Of a DNA stretch of 64,000 nt, positions 1 to 10,015 are shown piece by piece (position 1 is the stretch's first letter; every line of letters starts with the position of its first letter). The DNA is taken from positions 62,001-126,000 of the forward strand of contig NZ_AAWS01000023.1 in assembly GCF_000169175.1 (NCBI RefSeq), read 5' to 3'. The translations under genes and the position numbers were made by a program. Under the pieces are notes generated by a model. It saw only the letters and a program-made list of their open reading frames with translations. It was not told where the DNA came from and searched no databases. This stretch comes from Microscilla marina ATCC 23134 (GTDB lineage Bacteria > Bacteroidota > Bacteroidia > Cytophagales > Microscillaceae).

Positions 1-41
1 TGCAGGGTCAAATTTAGCATTGCAAAGGCCATTATACTTGG

Positions 42-404
42 TTATTTGACATAATCTAAGGTAAACTTTTCGAATAGCTGGGCAAACAAAAACATCTCAG
101 GGAGGTTACTTACCTTGATTTTACCCAACATAATGGCCATTTGTGGCTTGGTTTTGCCTAAGTTTACATCTACATAAGTTTGGGCTTTGGTGCGCACCGT
201 GCAAGTAGGTTTGTTGTGGTGCCCTGTCTTTACTTCTAGTTTGCCATTTTGCACTTTTACTGTATACAAATAATTACCTTTAGTCTGGTCGGTTAGAGTA
301 AAGTGTAAGTTGCTATCAATCTTGTGCTCCAGCGCTTTAGCTTCTCTAAACCTAATTGCCAATGTATCAAATATTTGTGTTGGCGTAACGTCTTTCTCTT
401 CCAT
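42..404 (-). CDS. SCP2 sterol-binding domain protein
   Basis: A 120-residue cytosolic protein with no signal peptide or membrane segment. Its length and pattern fit a single SCP2-like domain: an amphipathic N-terminal helix, a central run of beta strands (NYLYTVKVQNGKLEVKTG) and a C-terminal part containing GKTKPQMAIMLGKIKVSN. In SCP2 proteins the equivalent M-x-G-x-[IL]-x-[IV] stretch closes a hydrophobic pocket that binds lipids or acyl chains. The ligand here is unknown. The stop of the next minus-strand gene upstream lies only 7 bases away, so the two are probably co-transcribed. The family call rests on motif recognition only. Confidence 0.75.
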   Translation of the reverse strand: MEEKDVTPTQIFDTLAIRFREAKALEHKIDSNLHFTLTDQTKGNYLYTVKVQNGKLEVKTGHHNKPTCTVRTKAQTYVDVNLGKTKPQMAIMLGKIKVSNLPEMFLFAQLFEKFTLDYVK

Positions 405-411
405 TAATTTA

Positions 412-912
412 TCAATTTTTTAAACTACCATTGGTTTTAGTGCTTGGTTGTATGGCTGTTTTTGCTAGTTCAAGCATCTTTTTGTTATCATCATATAACG
501 CAGGGTCTTTTGTAATTATCAAAAAAGCCTGGCTAGGTTCTTTTTGTTTTTTATAATCCGACACCCAAATCAAATAAGCCTGTTCCTTTTCCATACGTTG
601 TATGCTTTGATTTACCGCCTCTAGGGGCAATTGGTTGCGGTGGTAATAGTTGTTGCGTGAACTGGTTTTACCAAAGCTTCTAAACTGTGACCTGCCCTTG
701 CCACTTATACTGGACTTACCATCATATACACTTACTGTCCAGTCTATTATATGGTATCCATAAGGCCCCCAAATGTTTAGTTGGTTGAGCCTTTGCGTTT
801 TATTAAAGTAAGTCATCACTGCTTTGCCTTTGGTACGCGAGAAATTACTCTTAAAATAAATGATTGTAGCACCAACAATAAGAATGGCCAGTATAATTGT
901 TTTTTTGTTCAT
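412..912 (-). CDS. Small membrane-anchored protein of unknown function
   Basis: The open frame extends upstream to 960, but the ATG at 912 is preferred because it starts directly at a typical signal anchor (MNKKTIILAILIVGATIIYF). That gives 166 residues: one N-terminal hydrophobic helix and a basic, aromatic-rich domain facing the periplasm or outside. The middle is rich in Gly, Ser, Arg and Tyr; the end carries an amphipathic segment (DNKKMLELAKTAIQ). I recognise no family. It lies immediately upstream of the SCP2-like gene on the same strand, which suggests a shared transcript. Confidence 0.6.
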   Translation of the reverse strand: MNKKTIILAILIVGATIIYFKSNFSRTKGKAVMTYFNKTQRLNQLNIWGPYGYHIIDWTVSVYDGKSSISGKGRSQFRSFGKTSSRNNYYHRNQLPLEAVNQSIQRMEKEQAYLIWVSDYKKQKEPSQAFLIITKDPALYDDNKKMLELAKTAIQPSTKTNGSLKN

Positions 913-1024
913 AGTTAAAGTGTTGTAAGCCAGTAGCAACAAACGATAAGTTAACTTCAAAAAACAAAAGTTAACAATGAATAAAAAGCGTTGTGAAGAG
1001 ATAAGGCTTGCCCCTAAAAATTAA

Positions 1025-4000
1025 TCACTTTTTATCCTCGATGCTTTTAAGCTTTTTACGGGCTTCAGTTACAATATTTCGATTAGGCGAACGGGCAATG
1101 ATCGAATTAAGGGTGGCTTTGGCTTGAAAATACTCCTTGAGTCCAATATAGTTATCAGCAATGAGCAGAAAGTTTTTACCCCGTAAATCATCGTCCATAG
1201 GAAACTCTTTGCTAAGGCGAAACAGGGCATCGAGTGAGGACTTGTATTGTCCTTGATTATAAAGTACGTGCGCGTACGAATAAAGTGCAATGGCTCCTGT
1301 TTTGTCTTTGGCACTTTCGCTTACCTTTTTAAATAACGGCAATGCTTCATTAAATTTATTTTCATCGTAATAAGATTGGGCGATATATAAGGTAGCCTTA
1401 TTGCGTGAAGCGGTAGAGTTACCCTTTTCTATGATTTCGTTGGCATAATAACGCACCGAATCCAGTTTTTTCATTTCATAATAGGTATTCATGAGGCCTT
1501 CCCAGGCCTTGAGTTGGTTTCGCGAACTTTTGGTAATAGAAGCCAACATTAGGTAACTGTCAATGGCAGCCCGGTACTGCTCTTTTGCATAAAGCAAATC
1601 GCCTACCCGACGCATAGAACGTTCCATATAGGTGCTTTTTTGTTCTTGTACTACTGCCATGTGGTAACGCAATGCATTTTCATTATCACCACTGTTCAGG
1701 TAAGCTTCCCCCAGGTAATACTTGGCGTTAGGGCTGCCGCCTTCGGGGTATTTACTAATATAAGCCTTGAACAAAATGATGGCTTCGCTGTACTTTCCGT
1801 CAAAAAAGGCTTGCTCGGCATTGCGTAAGTCAATCGTAAGCAATGCTTTACTATTAGGGTTTACTTTTTTGTAATTACGTAAAATTTCGTTGAGCTCATC
1901 AGTTCTTCCTGCCTGGGTGAGCAAATCTTGTAAGCTCAACAATGCACTGGGGGCAGTACTATGAGTAGGGTGGTCTTTCAATATAGCCTTATAATCTTTG
2001 ATCGCCTCATTGGTATTATCAAAGTTTTGGTAAGATAAGGCGCGTTTGAGAAGTGCATTAGGACGTAGTAGCGAATGTGGGCGTTCTTTCATCAAGGTAG
2101 AAAATCCTGCAATGGCTACTGAGTAATGGCCATTTTCCAGGTCTATCAAAGCTTTTTCGTATAAAGCCTGGTCGTAATAACGCGAATTAGGGAAGTTTTG
2201 GACTACATCCTCAAACTTTTGTTTGGCAAGGTCATAATCGCCTTGTGCTACCTTGATAACCCCTTGTTGGTAATAAGCATAATCCTGTTCGGGATGTTTG
2301 CCTGCAATGAGTTCGTCGTATAGATGTAGCGCGTTAGCGTATTTTTTTTGCACATAAAAACAATCAGCCAAACGAGTGACAGCATCACTGTAAGGGGTAG
2401 TTTCTTCTTCAGCAGCTGTGCGCAGTTGCCACGAAGTAACACACTGCTGAAAGTAAGGAAGTGCTTTGTCGTATTCACGCAGGTTATAATATGCATAGCC
2501 CAAGCCATAGCTTGCTTTCAGGGCGTATTTGTTTTGGTTATCGAAGGCTTTTCTTACTTGCAAATAGTAAGGGATACTTTCTTTAGGCTTTTGCGAAATA
2601 GCATAACATTCGGCAAGCCAGTAACGGGTTACATAGCTCAATTGTGGCAGGCGAATGTCTTGCAATGATTTATTGAACATAGCAATGGCTTGGCTATAAG
2701 CCTCTGCATTGAAATACTCTACACCACGGGCAAAGGCAATTTGTTGATAAGCCGATTTGATTTCATCGTTTCTATTGGGCAGCTGTTCTATATAAATCAA
2801 GGCTTTGTTATATTCTTTAGAGTGCATATATGCTTTGGTAAGCAGTACCTCAGCATCTTTGCGTTGGGGGTACCCTGCATAGCTCTTGATAAACTCCTCG
2901 AGGGTTTGAATACACTCAGTATATTGCTCCAGATCGTATTGTAGTTTGCCCAAAGTCCAGGTAGCTGACGACTCAAGACTGGCATCATAGTGCATTTTTC
3001 TTACTTGATCGAAAGAAGCCGCCGCAAAGCGTTTGTTATTCATCTTGATGTAACAAATCCCCAGGTAATAAGCGGCTTTTTGCCCCATTTCATTTTCTTG
3101 TGCGGCAATGTTCTTAAAACTTTCGGCGGCCAGTGAGTAGCTTTTGAGTTTGTAATGAGTAAAAGCAATCTTATAGGCAACATCGGCAGGTGGTTGATTG
3201 CTCAACAAGCCCAGGTAGCGATTAAAATAAGACATTGCCTTGTCGTAGTTGTTGGTATAATAGGCTGCCTCACCTGATAAAAGGTATAAAGTAGCAATTT
3301 CGTCTACGTTTTCATTACGTTGAAACAATGAGTCGGTATAAGTGAGCAGGCGGGGGTATTGCTGCTGCGCATAATAATTAGAAGCGATAAGTATTGGTAC
3401 TGTCTTTTGGTAATCGGGCGATTGAGCGGCCATTTTTAGGTCATTGATAGAGCTTTGATAAGCTTTTTGTTTGTAACGAATATAGCCGGCATAATAGCTC
3501 GCTGCATAGCTGTAAGCGTGGTCGAGCACTTTTACCTTATCGAGGTAGGCCAGTGCCTTGTCGTATTTTTCAAGCTCAAAATATGCCTTACCTAGCCTAA
3601 AGTCAAGCTTGATCTGGCTATCGTTTGTTTGTACTTTGGCTTGTTGAGCCTGCAAAGTTTTCACTTTTTCTAAGTACTCTATTGCTGTAAGGTATTCTTT
3701 TTTTTCATAATAATAGTTACCCCAGGCGTAATGAGCTTGCGCCACTTTGGGGTGGGTAGGGTGAGTACGTACAAACTTTTGGTACAGCTTGGTAGCATTA
3801 GACTGTTCCAGTATAAGTGCCAGGTATGCTACATAAAACCGGGCTTCTATCAGGTTTTCCTGATGTTTGGTTTCTTCCTTATTTTTTTGCAGAAAATCCT
3901 CAAACTGTTGTTTGGCAGCAACATAGTTTTTTTTGGCAAACAATGCCTTGCCTCTTTTGAAGTAACGGTCAGGGTGTTTGAAAACATGGGTGTGTTGTGC

Positions 4001-4087
4001 ATAGACCGTAGAGCTTAAGGTCACTACACAAAAAATAAACAGGTACAGGGTTTTCAAATACAGTGAATAACGTATGAGTTTTTGCAT
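1025..4087 (-). CDS. Large exported tetratricopeptide-repeat protein
   Basis: A 1020-residue protein with an N-terminal signal peptide (hydrophobic stretch at about 10-30, cleavage after TVYAQ). Essentially all the rest is tandem TPR units: repeated A-x-Y-x-[LI]-[GA]-x-x-[YL] and Y-x-x-A-[IL]-x-x-[FLY] patterns spaced about 34-36 residues, of the YbgF/BamD-like kind with inter-repeat KDHPTHS or QNFPNSR linkers. Such proteins act in the periplasm or at the outer membrane as scaffolds for envelope assembly. No catalytic domain is visible. It lies 109 bases downstream of holA on the same strand. Its interaction partner cannot be told from sequence. Confidence 0.85.
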   Translation of the reverse strand: MQKLIRYSLYLKTLYLFIFCVVTLSSTVYAQHTHVFKHPDRYFKRGKALFAKKNYVAAKQQFEDFLQKNKEETKHQENLIEARFYVAYLALILEQSNATKLYQKFVRTHPTHPKVAQAHYAWGNYYYEKKEYLTAIEYLEKVKTLQAQQAKVQTNDSQIKLDFRLGKAYFELEKYDKALAYLDKVKVLDHAYSYAASYYAGYIRYKQKAYQSSINDLKMAAQSPDYQKTVPILIASNYYAQQQYPRLLTYTDSLFQRNENVDEIATLYLLSGEAAYYTNNYDKAMSYFNRYLGLLSNQPPADVAYKIAFTHYKLKSYSLAAESFKNIAAQENEMGQKAAYYLGICYIKMNNKRFAAASFDQVRKMHYDASLESSATWTLGKLQYDLEQYTECIQTLEEFIKSYAGYPQRKDAEVLLTKAYMHSKEYNKALIYIEQLPNRNDEIKSAYQQIAFARGVEYFNAEAYSQAIAMFNKSLQDIRLPQLSYVTRYWLAECYAISQKPKESIPYYLQVRKAFDNQNKYALKASYGLGYAYYNLREYDKALPYFQQCVTSWQLRTAAEEETTPYSDAVTRLADCFYVQKKYANALHLYDELIAGKHPEQDYAYYQQGVIKVAQGDYDLAKQKFEDVVQNFPNSRYYDQALYEKALIDLENGHYSVAIAGFSTLMKERPHSLLRPNALLKRALSYQNFDNTNEAIKDYKAILKDHPTHSTAPSALLSLQDLLTQAGRTDELNEILRNYKKVNPNSKALLTIDLRNAEQAFFDGKYSEAIILFKAYISKYPEGGSPNAKYYLGEAYLNSGDNENALRYHMAVVQEQKSTYMERSMRRVGDLLYAKEQYRAAIDSYLMLASITKSSRNQLKAWEGLMNTYYEMKKLDSVRYYANEIIEKGNSTASRNKATLYIAQSYYDENKFNEALPLFKKVSESAKDKTGAIALYSYAHVLYNQGQYKSSLDALFRLSKEFPMDDDLRGKNFLLIADNYIGLKEYFQAKATLNSIIARSPNRNIVTEARKKLKSIEDKK

Positions 4088-4196
4088 GTTATTTTTTTTT
4101 AGAAGCCAGAAGTCTCAAGCTTCAAGTGGTGGCCAGGTAGCCTTTGATAAAAAGTGAGCTTGACTTATGGCTTGTAGCTAATTACTTGTGGCGAGT

Positions 4197-5222
4197 TTAC
4201 GCCAATATTTTAAAAACCAATTCTTGTAATATCTGAGCGTCAGAAGTGTTGCGGGTATTTACCCCCTTTGACTGAAGGTCGGCTTCGCGGAGGTAGTGAA
4301 TGATATGTACTACCTTACCCAGCGAATAATGCCTCATTGCTACCTTATAGTCTTTGACAAAGTAAGGACTGACCTTAAGTACTTTTGCTAGGTTTTGATC
4401 ACTTTTATCAGTGACTCTATGCCCCACCAGCAATTTACAAAAGTATTGAAATATCATAGCAATCGTAGGAATTAATGGCTGGCTTTTGGGGTTGGCTTCC
4501 CAATACATCAATATCTGACGTATTTTGTACCAATCTTTTACCCCTAAAGCTTTTTGCAGTTCAAATATATTATAAGCTTTGCTGATGCCCACATGTTCTT
4601 CTACCAAGTGCTCATCAATGGGTTTACTTTGATCGTTTACGTTTAGCAGCAGCTTGTCAATTTCGGTTTGTAAGCGTCCCAGGTCTGCCCCTATCGATTC
4701 GGTCAACATGGCGGTTGCCTTAAAGTTTGCCTGATAGCCTTTTTGTTTAAAATAGCCCTCTATCCAACCTCCTACTTGGTGCTCTCTTATTTTTTTAGAC
4801 TCTACCACTACAGCTTGCTTGTCAAATAGTTTATAGAGGGTAGTGTTTTTATTGAAGCTTTTATGTTTGTGGTTAAACACTAACACAGTAGAAGGTTGAG
4901 GTTGTTTGATATAGGCTTCTATTATTTTTTTGCTGTCAGCCTTGCTCCAGTCAGCCAATTGTTGAGCTTCTTTTACAATGACCACCTGTTTTTCTGCCAT
5001 CATCGGAAAGCGACGTGCGTTTTGTACTATAGTACCCAGGTTGGTGTCTTTGCCGTATAATACGATTTGGTTAAAACCCTTTTCGTGTTCTTGTAACACG
5101 TTTTTTTCGATAAAGTCTGAAATTTGGTCAAGATAATAAGACTCATCACCGTGTAAAAAGTAAATGGGGGCGTATTTTTTTGCCTTCAGGTCTTTCAGTA
5201 CATTTTCTGGAGTTTGGGGCAT
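4197..5222 (-). CDS. holA: DNA polymerase III subunit delta
   Basis: HolA opens the beta sliding clamp within the clamp-loader complex. The product begins with the family-typical segment DLKAKKYAPIYFLHGDESYY (strand, then the degenerate P-loop-like region of delta) and ends with the delta C-terminal domain (YFVKDYKVAMRHYS, then SKGVNTRNTSDAQILQELV). The open frame runs upstream to 5273, but those extra 17 residues are polar and lysine-rich with no family equivalent, so the ATG at 5222 is preferred, giving 341 residues, close to the usual 330-345. It is transcribed divergently from the histidine kinase gene. Confidence 0.92.
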   Translation of the reverse strand: MPQTPENVLKDLKAKKYAPIYFLHGDESYYLDQISDFIEKNVLQEHEKGFNQIVLYGKDTNLGTIVQNARRFPMMAEKQVVIVKEAQQLADWSKADSKKIIEAYIKQPQPSTVLVFNHKHKSFNKNTTLYKLFDKQAVVVESKKIREHQVGGWIEGYFKQKGYQANFKATAMLTESIGADLGRLQTEIDKLLLNVNDQSKPIDEHLVEEHVGISKAYNIFELQKALGVKDWYKIRQILMYWEANPKSQPLIPTIAMIFQYFCKLLVGHRVTDKSDQNLAKVLKVSPYFVKDYKVAMRHYSLGKVVHIIHYLREADLQSKGVNTRNTSDAQILQELVFKILA

Positions 5223-5507
5223 ATTTTTCTTTTTCTTATCATCATTTGTCAAGGGCAAATCGTTCCTTGACAAAGGTGTGTTTTCACTGCAATTTTAAAA
5301 TTAGTAAAATTTATAATTTCCCCTAAAGTTTCACCTTCTTTCTTTGTTTATATAAACCTATTGTAGGCATTGATACCAAGTGGGGTAACTTAGGAAACAA
5401 GTACTTTGATGGTGTATTATCGTTGGTTTTTTGTTACATTTGTTAGCGTTTTTATTCAACTATTTGTGGGTAAAAGTCGCCATTTCCACACATTCATGTA
5501 TAGGGTT

Positions 5508-8432
5508 ATGCGATATTATTTTACAAAAAATATATGCCTTTTATTTATTGTATTATCAATCTGCAGTGTGCAGGCACAACCACCTTCTAAAAAAGCTGTA
5601 GACAGCCTAGTTAACTTACTTTCGTTGTCTGAAAAAGGCGAGAAAGTAGACGTATTTATCAAGCTTAGTTATTTGTTCAGTGGCGAAGATCGTGGGCTAG
5701 AGTATGGTATCAAAGCTCTAAAGCTGGCAAAAAAACTAGAAAATAAAAAGGGGATAGCCAAAGCACAAAACTGTATAGGAAACTACCACCTGCGGCATGA
5801 AAACTATGCGGCTTCTATCAAAGCACAACAAGCTGCTTTAGCCGCCTGGCAAGAGTTAGAAAATGAAAAAGCAATTGCAGATACCTATTGGTTTATGGGC
5901 AATGCCTATACTGACAAGTCTGAATTTACCTCGGCACTTAAGAGCTATGTCGAAGCCCGAAAGTATTTTGAAAGAACAGCAAGTGATGTACAACACGCCA
6001 ATACTTTGCGAAAAATAGGAGTGATTTATTCGAAACTAAGTGAATATGAAAAAGCCCATGAATATTACCAAAAAGCCCTTAAACTATACAAAGCCAAACA
6101 AGATAATCAGGGCTTAAGCTCTACCCTCAATAACATAGGAGTGGTATACTCTAACCAAAACGAGCAAACCAAAGCTTGGGATTATTACAAAAAGTCGCGA
6201 TTGATTGCCATGAAAACCAATGACCAGTTTATGATCTCGATAACCACAGGTAATATGGGCGAGGTACTATCAGCACAGAAAAAATACCGGGAAGCGTTGC
6301 CCTACTATCAAAAAGAGTTGAAGATTTTGAGAGCGCTCAACATCAAAAACCGTCAAATAGAACCCCTTGAGTATATGGCGCAAGCTTATGCTATATTGGG
6401 TAAAATAGATTCGGCAATATACTTTGGTACTAAAGCTTACAACCTAGGTACTCAGATTAAAGAGAAGTTTAGGATGATAGAAGCATCTAAAATCTTGTCG
6501 GACATATATTCCGAAAAAGGTTCACCTGATTCAGCTTTGATGTACTATAGGGTATACACCCAATACAAAGACAGCCTCTTTAACCGTACCCGTGCGTTGG
6601 AGTTGGCCGAAGTAGAGCAAAAGTATTATGCTGAAAAGTATGCCAATGACCTACAAGATCAACAGAAGCGGCGTAACTTTATTATTACTTTGGGGGCTTT
6701 GTTTGTCGTGTCTGTATTTGCTATTTTTCAATGGGTGTTTTTTTCGCGACAGCAAAAACAAAAGAAACAAGCCAGCGAAAACATAGAGTTGTTGAGTCAA
6801 ATTGGTAAAGAAATCACCTCTTCGCTTAACTTAGAAGAAATCTCAGACAAAACTTATCAGCACCTTAACCAATTGATGGATGCCAGTATTTTTGGCATTG
6901 GGATCAATATACCCGAAGCTGAAATTGTAGAGTTTAAGCTTGCGTTGAAGGATGGTAAAAAAATGAAGCCTTACAAGCGAAGCTTACACTACAAAGATCA
7001 ATTTGCGGTGTGGTGTTTAAAGAACAAAAAGACGGTATTTATCAACGATCTCGAAAAAGACTACAGCCAGTATATTGACCGTTTTGACACCCAGTTGGAA
7101 AGTACACTTAGTAAATTTGAAGATGGCACTTCTATTCCTGAGCAACCTCAGTCGAGCATTTATTTGCCACTACTTGCTGATGGCCAGGCGCTAGGGGTAG
7201 TATGTGTACAAAGTTTGAAAAAAAACGCCTACACCGATTATCATCTCAATATTTTGGAAAACCTGGCGGTGTATACAGCCATTGCATTGAAAAATGCCAG
7301 GGCTTATGAAGAGAAACGACAGAAAAATAAGCAAATAGAGAAACATGTAAAGAAGTTTAGGCAGGCAAATAAGCTTATTCAAGAGCACTACCGAGAGTTG
7401 AACCGTCAAAAAGAACACCTAGAAAAAACTAATATAAAGCTTAAGCAAAGCCAAGATTCCAAAGCCCGGCTTACTGCAATGATTGCCCACGACCTAAAAA
7501 ATCCATTGAATGTAATATTTGCCTATAGCAGCGAAAGTGAAGCGATGAAAGCCGAAAACCCTCAGGTAAGAAAACAGATCCAGGACATACACCGCTCGGC
7601 GCGTAGAATAAAATCATATACCAACGACATGCTAGAGGTACAAAAATATGCCTCGTCTAACCTCACGTTGAGCAAGGCACAGCATCGTTTTCATAAAATT
7701 GCTCAAGAGGCAATTCACTATATGAAGCCCTTTGTCGAAGAAAAGAGCATAAAGGTACAAAACAATATTGCTGGGCGTTTGCAGGGCAAGTTTGATGCAG
7801 TATACCTTGAGCGGGTTTTTGAAAACCTGCTAACCAATGCGATCAAATATACGCCCATTGGCGGAGCCATTACCTTAAGTAGTGAAGAAAAGGGTGACAT
7901 TGTGTGTATAAAAGTGGCGGATACCGGGCAGGGAATTGATCCAAAAGATTTTGAGAATATATTTGAAGCCTTTAATCAAGTAGGCAATGCCCGTGACTTT
8001 GCCAATACTGGGTCTACCGGGTTAGGACTTACTTTTTGTAAAATTGCCCTTGAAGCACATGGTAGTCAAATCAAAGTAGCTTCTACACTAGGCAAAGGTA
8101 CCGTGTTTTATTTTAATTTGCCCAAAGTAGAAGTTACCGAAACGCTGGCTACTCCTAAAGACAACAAGCCGGAGCCTTTGCCTGCGACTGATGCGGAAGT
8201 TACTGGCGAGATAAGTCCTGAAGAGAAAGTGGTGATTCTGTCTTTTATCCAAAGTATAGCAGATGTGCCTTTCTATAAAAGAAAAAAACTGGAGGAATTG
8301 GTTGATCAGTTTCAGTGTGATCCAGCACAAACTGGTGTGCAACAATGGAAGTTGAAAGTACAGGAAGCACTGAGAAAGAGAAATAAGATAAGGTACCAGG
8401 AGCTCATCGATGAAATAAAGCCTGAGGCATAA
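5508..8432 (+). CDS. TPR-GAF sensor histidine kinase
   Basis: The frame is open from 5406, but the ATG at 5508 gives a clean signal peptide (MRYYFTKNICLLFIVLSICS...QAQ); a further ATG lies at 5496. With the 5508 start the protein has 974 residues: a periplasmic domain of about seven TPR units (30-350), one membrane helix (about 391-413), a GAF domain (about 428-600), a coiled coil, a HisKA domain with the phospho-acceptor in MIAHDLKNPL (His661), and a HATPase_c domain with N box ENLLTNAIKYTP, G1 DTGQGI and G2 GSTGLGL. About 100 residues follow the kinase core, Glu/Pro-rich then helical, without a receiver domain. The response regulator gene starts 98 bases downstream and is its likely partner. 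The signal is unknown. Confidence 0.9.
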   Translation: MRYYFTKNICLLFIVLSICSVQAQPPSKKAVDSLVNLLSLSEKGEKVDVFIKLSYLFSGEDRGLEYGIKALKLAKKLENKKGIAKAQNCIGNYHLRHENYAASIKAQQAALAAWQELENEKAIADTYWFMGNAYTDKSEFTSALKSYVEARKYFERTASDVQHANTLRKIGVIYSKLSEYEKAHEYYQKALKLYKAKQDNQGLSSTLNNIGVVYSNQNEQTKAWDYYKKSRLIAMKTNDQFMISITTGNMGEVLSAQKKYREALPYYQKELKILRALNIKNRQIEPLEYMAQAYAILGKIDSAIYFGTKAYNLGTQIKEKFRMIEASKILSDIYSEKGSPDSALMYYRVYTQYKDSLFNRTRALELAEVEQKYYAEKYANDLQDQQKRRNFIITLGALFVVSVFAIFQWVFFSRQQKQKKQASENIELLSQIGKEITSSLNLEEISDKTYQHLNQLMDASIFGIGINIPEAEIVEFKLALKDGKKMKPYKRSLHYKDQFAVWCLKNKKTVFINDLEKDYSQYIDRFDTQLESTLSKFEDGTSIPEQPQSSIYLPLLADGQALGVVCVQSLKKNAYTDYHLNILENLAVYTAIALKNARAYEEKRQKNKQIEKHVKKFRQANKLIQEHYRELNRQKEHLEKTNIKLKQSQDSKARLTAMIAHDLKNPLNVIFAYSSESEAMKAENPQVRKQIQDIHRSARRIKSYTNDMLEVQKYASSNLTLSKAQHRFHKIAQEAIHYMKPFVEEKSIKVQNNIAGRLQGKFDAVYLERVFENLLTNAIKYTPIGGAITLSSEEKGDIVCIKVADTGQGIDPKDFENIFEAFNQVGNARDFANTGSTGLGLTFCKIALEAHGSQIKVASTLGKGTVFYFNLPKVEVTETLATPKDNKPEPLPATDAEVTGEISPEEKVVILSFIQSIADVPFYKRKKLEELVDQFQCDPAQTGVQQWKLKVQEALRKRNKIRYQELIDEIKPEA

Positions 8433-8529
8433 ACAATGACCTCAGACAATCACAAAGAATCATTGATGAGCGTATATCCATATTTGAAAAGGTATTACCT
8501 AATTACTTACCATCAAACATATAAAAATT

Positions 8530-9402
8530 ATGCAAGCAACTGTGTTGATAGCGGACGATAGTATACAGAACTTAGAGATACTACAGAAATACTTAGATAA
8601 TGCTGTATTTGAGTACGAAATATTTGAGGCAAATAATGGAGAAGAAGCTTGTGAGATTGCTGAAAATGAGGTGGTAGACTTGATTTTGCTGGATTGGGAA
8701 ATGCCTGTAATGAAAGGGATTGATGCTTTAAGGCGGCTGAAGGCGCAGGAAAAAACCAAAACTATACCTATTATTATGGTAACTGGCAGAGCTGAGTCAG
8801 AAGACCTCAAAGAAGCATTTGACGCTGGAGCTACTGACTATGTAGAGAAACCAGTGCGCGAAAAAGAGCTACAGGCAAGGGTAGAGTCTGCCATTAAATT
8901 ATATAAGGCGATGAGCCTGATCAAGGAACAAAACATAGAAATAGAAAAGCAAAAAGAAATGATAGAAAGTCAGGCAAACCGTGAACTGAGCGTTAAGGCA
9001 ATGGAGAGCTATCAGAAAAATCAAATGCTTGAAACTATTTATGCTGAGTTGGGCAAAGTGTCGAAGATGACTGAGGGCGAAGCCAACAAAAAACTGCAAA
9101 AGGTGCTAAGGTTGATCAAAGAAAGCCTGGCGTTTGAAGATGAATGGAAAAACTTTGTAACTCATTTTGAGAAAGTACATCCTAGTTTTTTTAGAACGCT
9201 CAAATCACAGTGCCCCCAGCTTACTACCGAAGATTTAAAGCACTGTGCCTACATTCGTATTTACTTGTCAAATAAAGAAATAGCCCAGTTGCTCAATATC
9301 ACTCCTAAGAGCGTAATTACCCACCATCATCGCATCAAAAAGAAGATGGCTTTGTCAGACGAGCTCAAGTTTGCCGATTATATTCGGTCTTTAGGAGAAT
9401 AA
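8530..9402 (+). CDS. Response regulator with LuxR-type HTH output domain
   Basis: 290 residues. The N-terminal receiver domain (1-125) has the acidic pair at Asp9/Asp10, the phospho-acceptor Asp55 in LILLDWEMPVMKG, the switch Thr/Ser in MVTGRAE and the conserved Lys in VEKPVREKE. A long coiled coil (about 130-200, IEKQKEMIESQ) follows. A C-terminal helix-turn-helix resembling GerE/LuxR (LSNKEIAQLLNITPKSVITH, about 250-285) should bind DNA. The coiled-coil linker suggests dimerisation. Position and orientation directly after the histidine kinase gene support a cognate two-component pair. Confidence 0.9.
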   Translation: MQATVLIADDSIQNLEILQKYLDNAVFEYEIFEANNGEEACEIAENEVVDLILLDWEMPVMKGIDALRRLKAQEKTKTIPIIMVTGRAESEDLKEAFDAGATDYVEKPVREKELQARVESAIKLYKAMSLIKEQNIEIEKQKEMIESQANRELSVKAMESYQKNQMLETIYAELGKVSKMTEGEANKKLQKVLRLIKESLAFEDEWKNFVTHFEKVHPSFFRTLKSQCPQLTTEDLKHCAYIRIYLSNKEIAQLLNITPKSVITHHHRIKKKMALSDELKFADYIRSLGE

Positions 9403-9515
9403 AAAGTGCGTTTCTGATCAATATGAGCCTTCGAAACCGTGTTGTCAATACTTTGTCTATCTTTTTGTAGACCTTTTGTCAATACGGTTTTTTTTTCTCT
9501 CCCAACTATTTGCCC

Positions 9516-9523
9516 TACCTTTG
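9516..9523 (+). promoter_or_regulatory. Candidate -7 box (TACCTTTG) for the small acidic ORF
   Basis: The octamer matches the Bacteroidota -7 consensus TAnnTTTG exactly and lies about 140 bases before the ATG at 9666. No clear TTTG -33 box is present at the expected spacing, so this is tentative. Confidence 0.35.
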
Positions 9524-9665
9524 TAATGTAATCAATGAGCCAGTTAGCAAACAAACTACAAGGTTCTTCAACCAAAATCCTTTAACACATTCTTTAACCA
9601 GCTCACCAGCTAGCAAAACTCAGTGACCACTTTACGTTACACTTATTGATAAAATTATTTTATTA

Positions 9666-9851
9666 ATGTCTAAGGACACAAACAATATCAGCGGCATGAA
9701 AGATTATTTTGAAAATCCGAAAAAAGTTAGAAAACTAGGTATGGGTCTAATGGGGTTAAACCTGTTATCTGAAGAAGAAATAAAAGACCTATTAGGAGAA
9801 GAAGGAGAATCTTTATTAGAAGCCAATGCAATTGTTGAGTCAAAAAGATAA
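9666..9851 (+). CDS. Small acidic protein, unknown function
   Basis: A 61-residue ORF opening MSKDTNNISGMKDYFENPKK. A basic patch (NPKKVRKLG) is followed by a Gly/Met/Leu segment (MGLMGLNLL) and an acidic amphipathic helix (SEEEIKDLLGEEGESLLEAN). There is no signal peptide, no Cys and no double-Gly cleavage site. It sits alone between the response regulator and a strong terminator at 10016, with a -7 box candidate upstream, so it has the layout of a stand-alone transcribed unit. It might be a small regulator, an antitoxin-like peptide or a peptide precursor; nothing in the sequence decides between these. Confidence 0.5.
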   Translation: MSKDTNNISGMKDYFENPKKVRKLGMGLMGLNLLSEEEIKDLLGEEGESLLEANAIVESKR

Positions 9852-10015
9852 CCAAATTATCAACTGCCCTAAAGATTATAAAAAAGAACAACCTAAAACA
9901 AAACATAATAAACAATAGACCAATAAACCACAAAACAAACATCCTTCAACCAGTATTGAAACCAGTTATGCAACTAAGTTTTTCGAAGGAATTTTAGTCA
10001 ACTATGCCTTACTTT

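Noticed and set aside
5406-5507. Upstream extension of the histidine kinase frame
   Set aside because: It would place an extra hydrophobic segment before a clean signal peptide starting at 5508.
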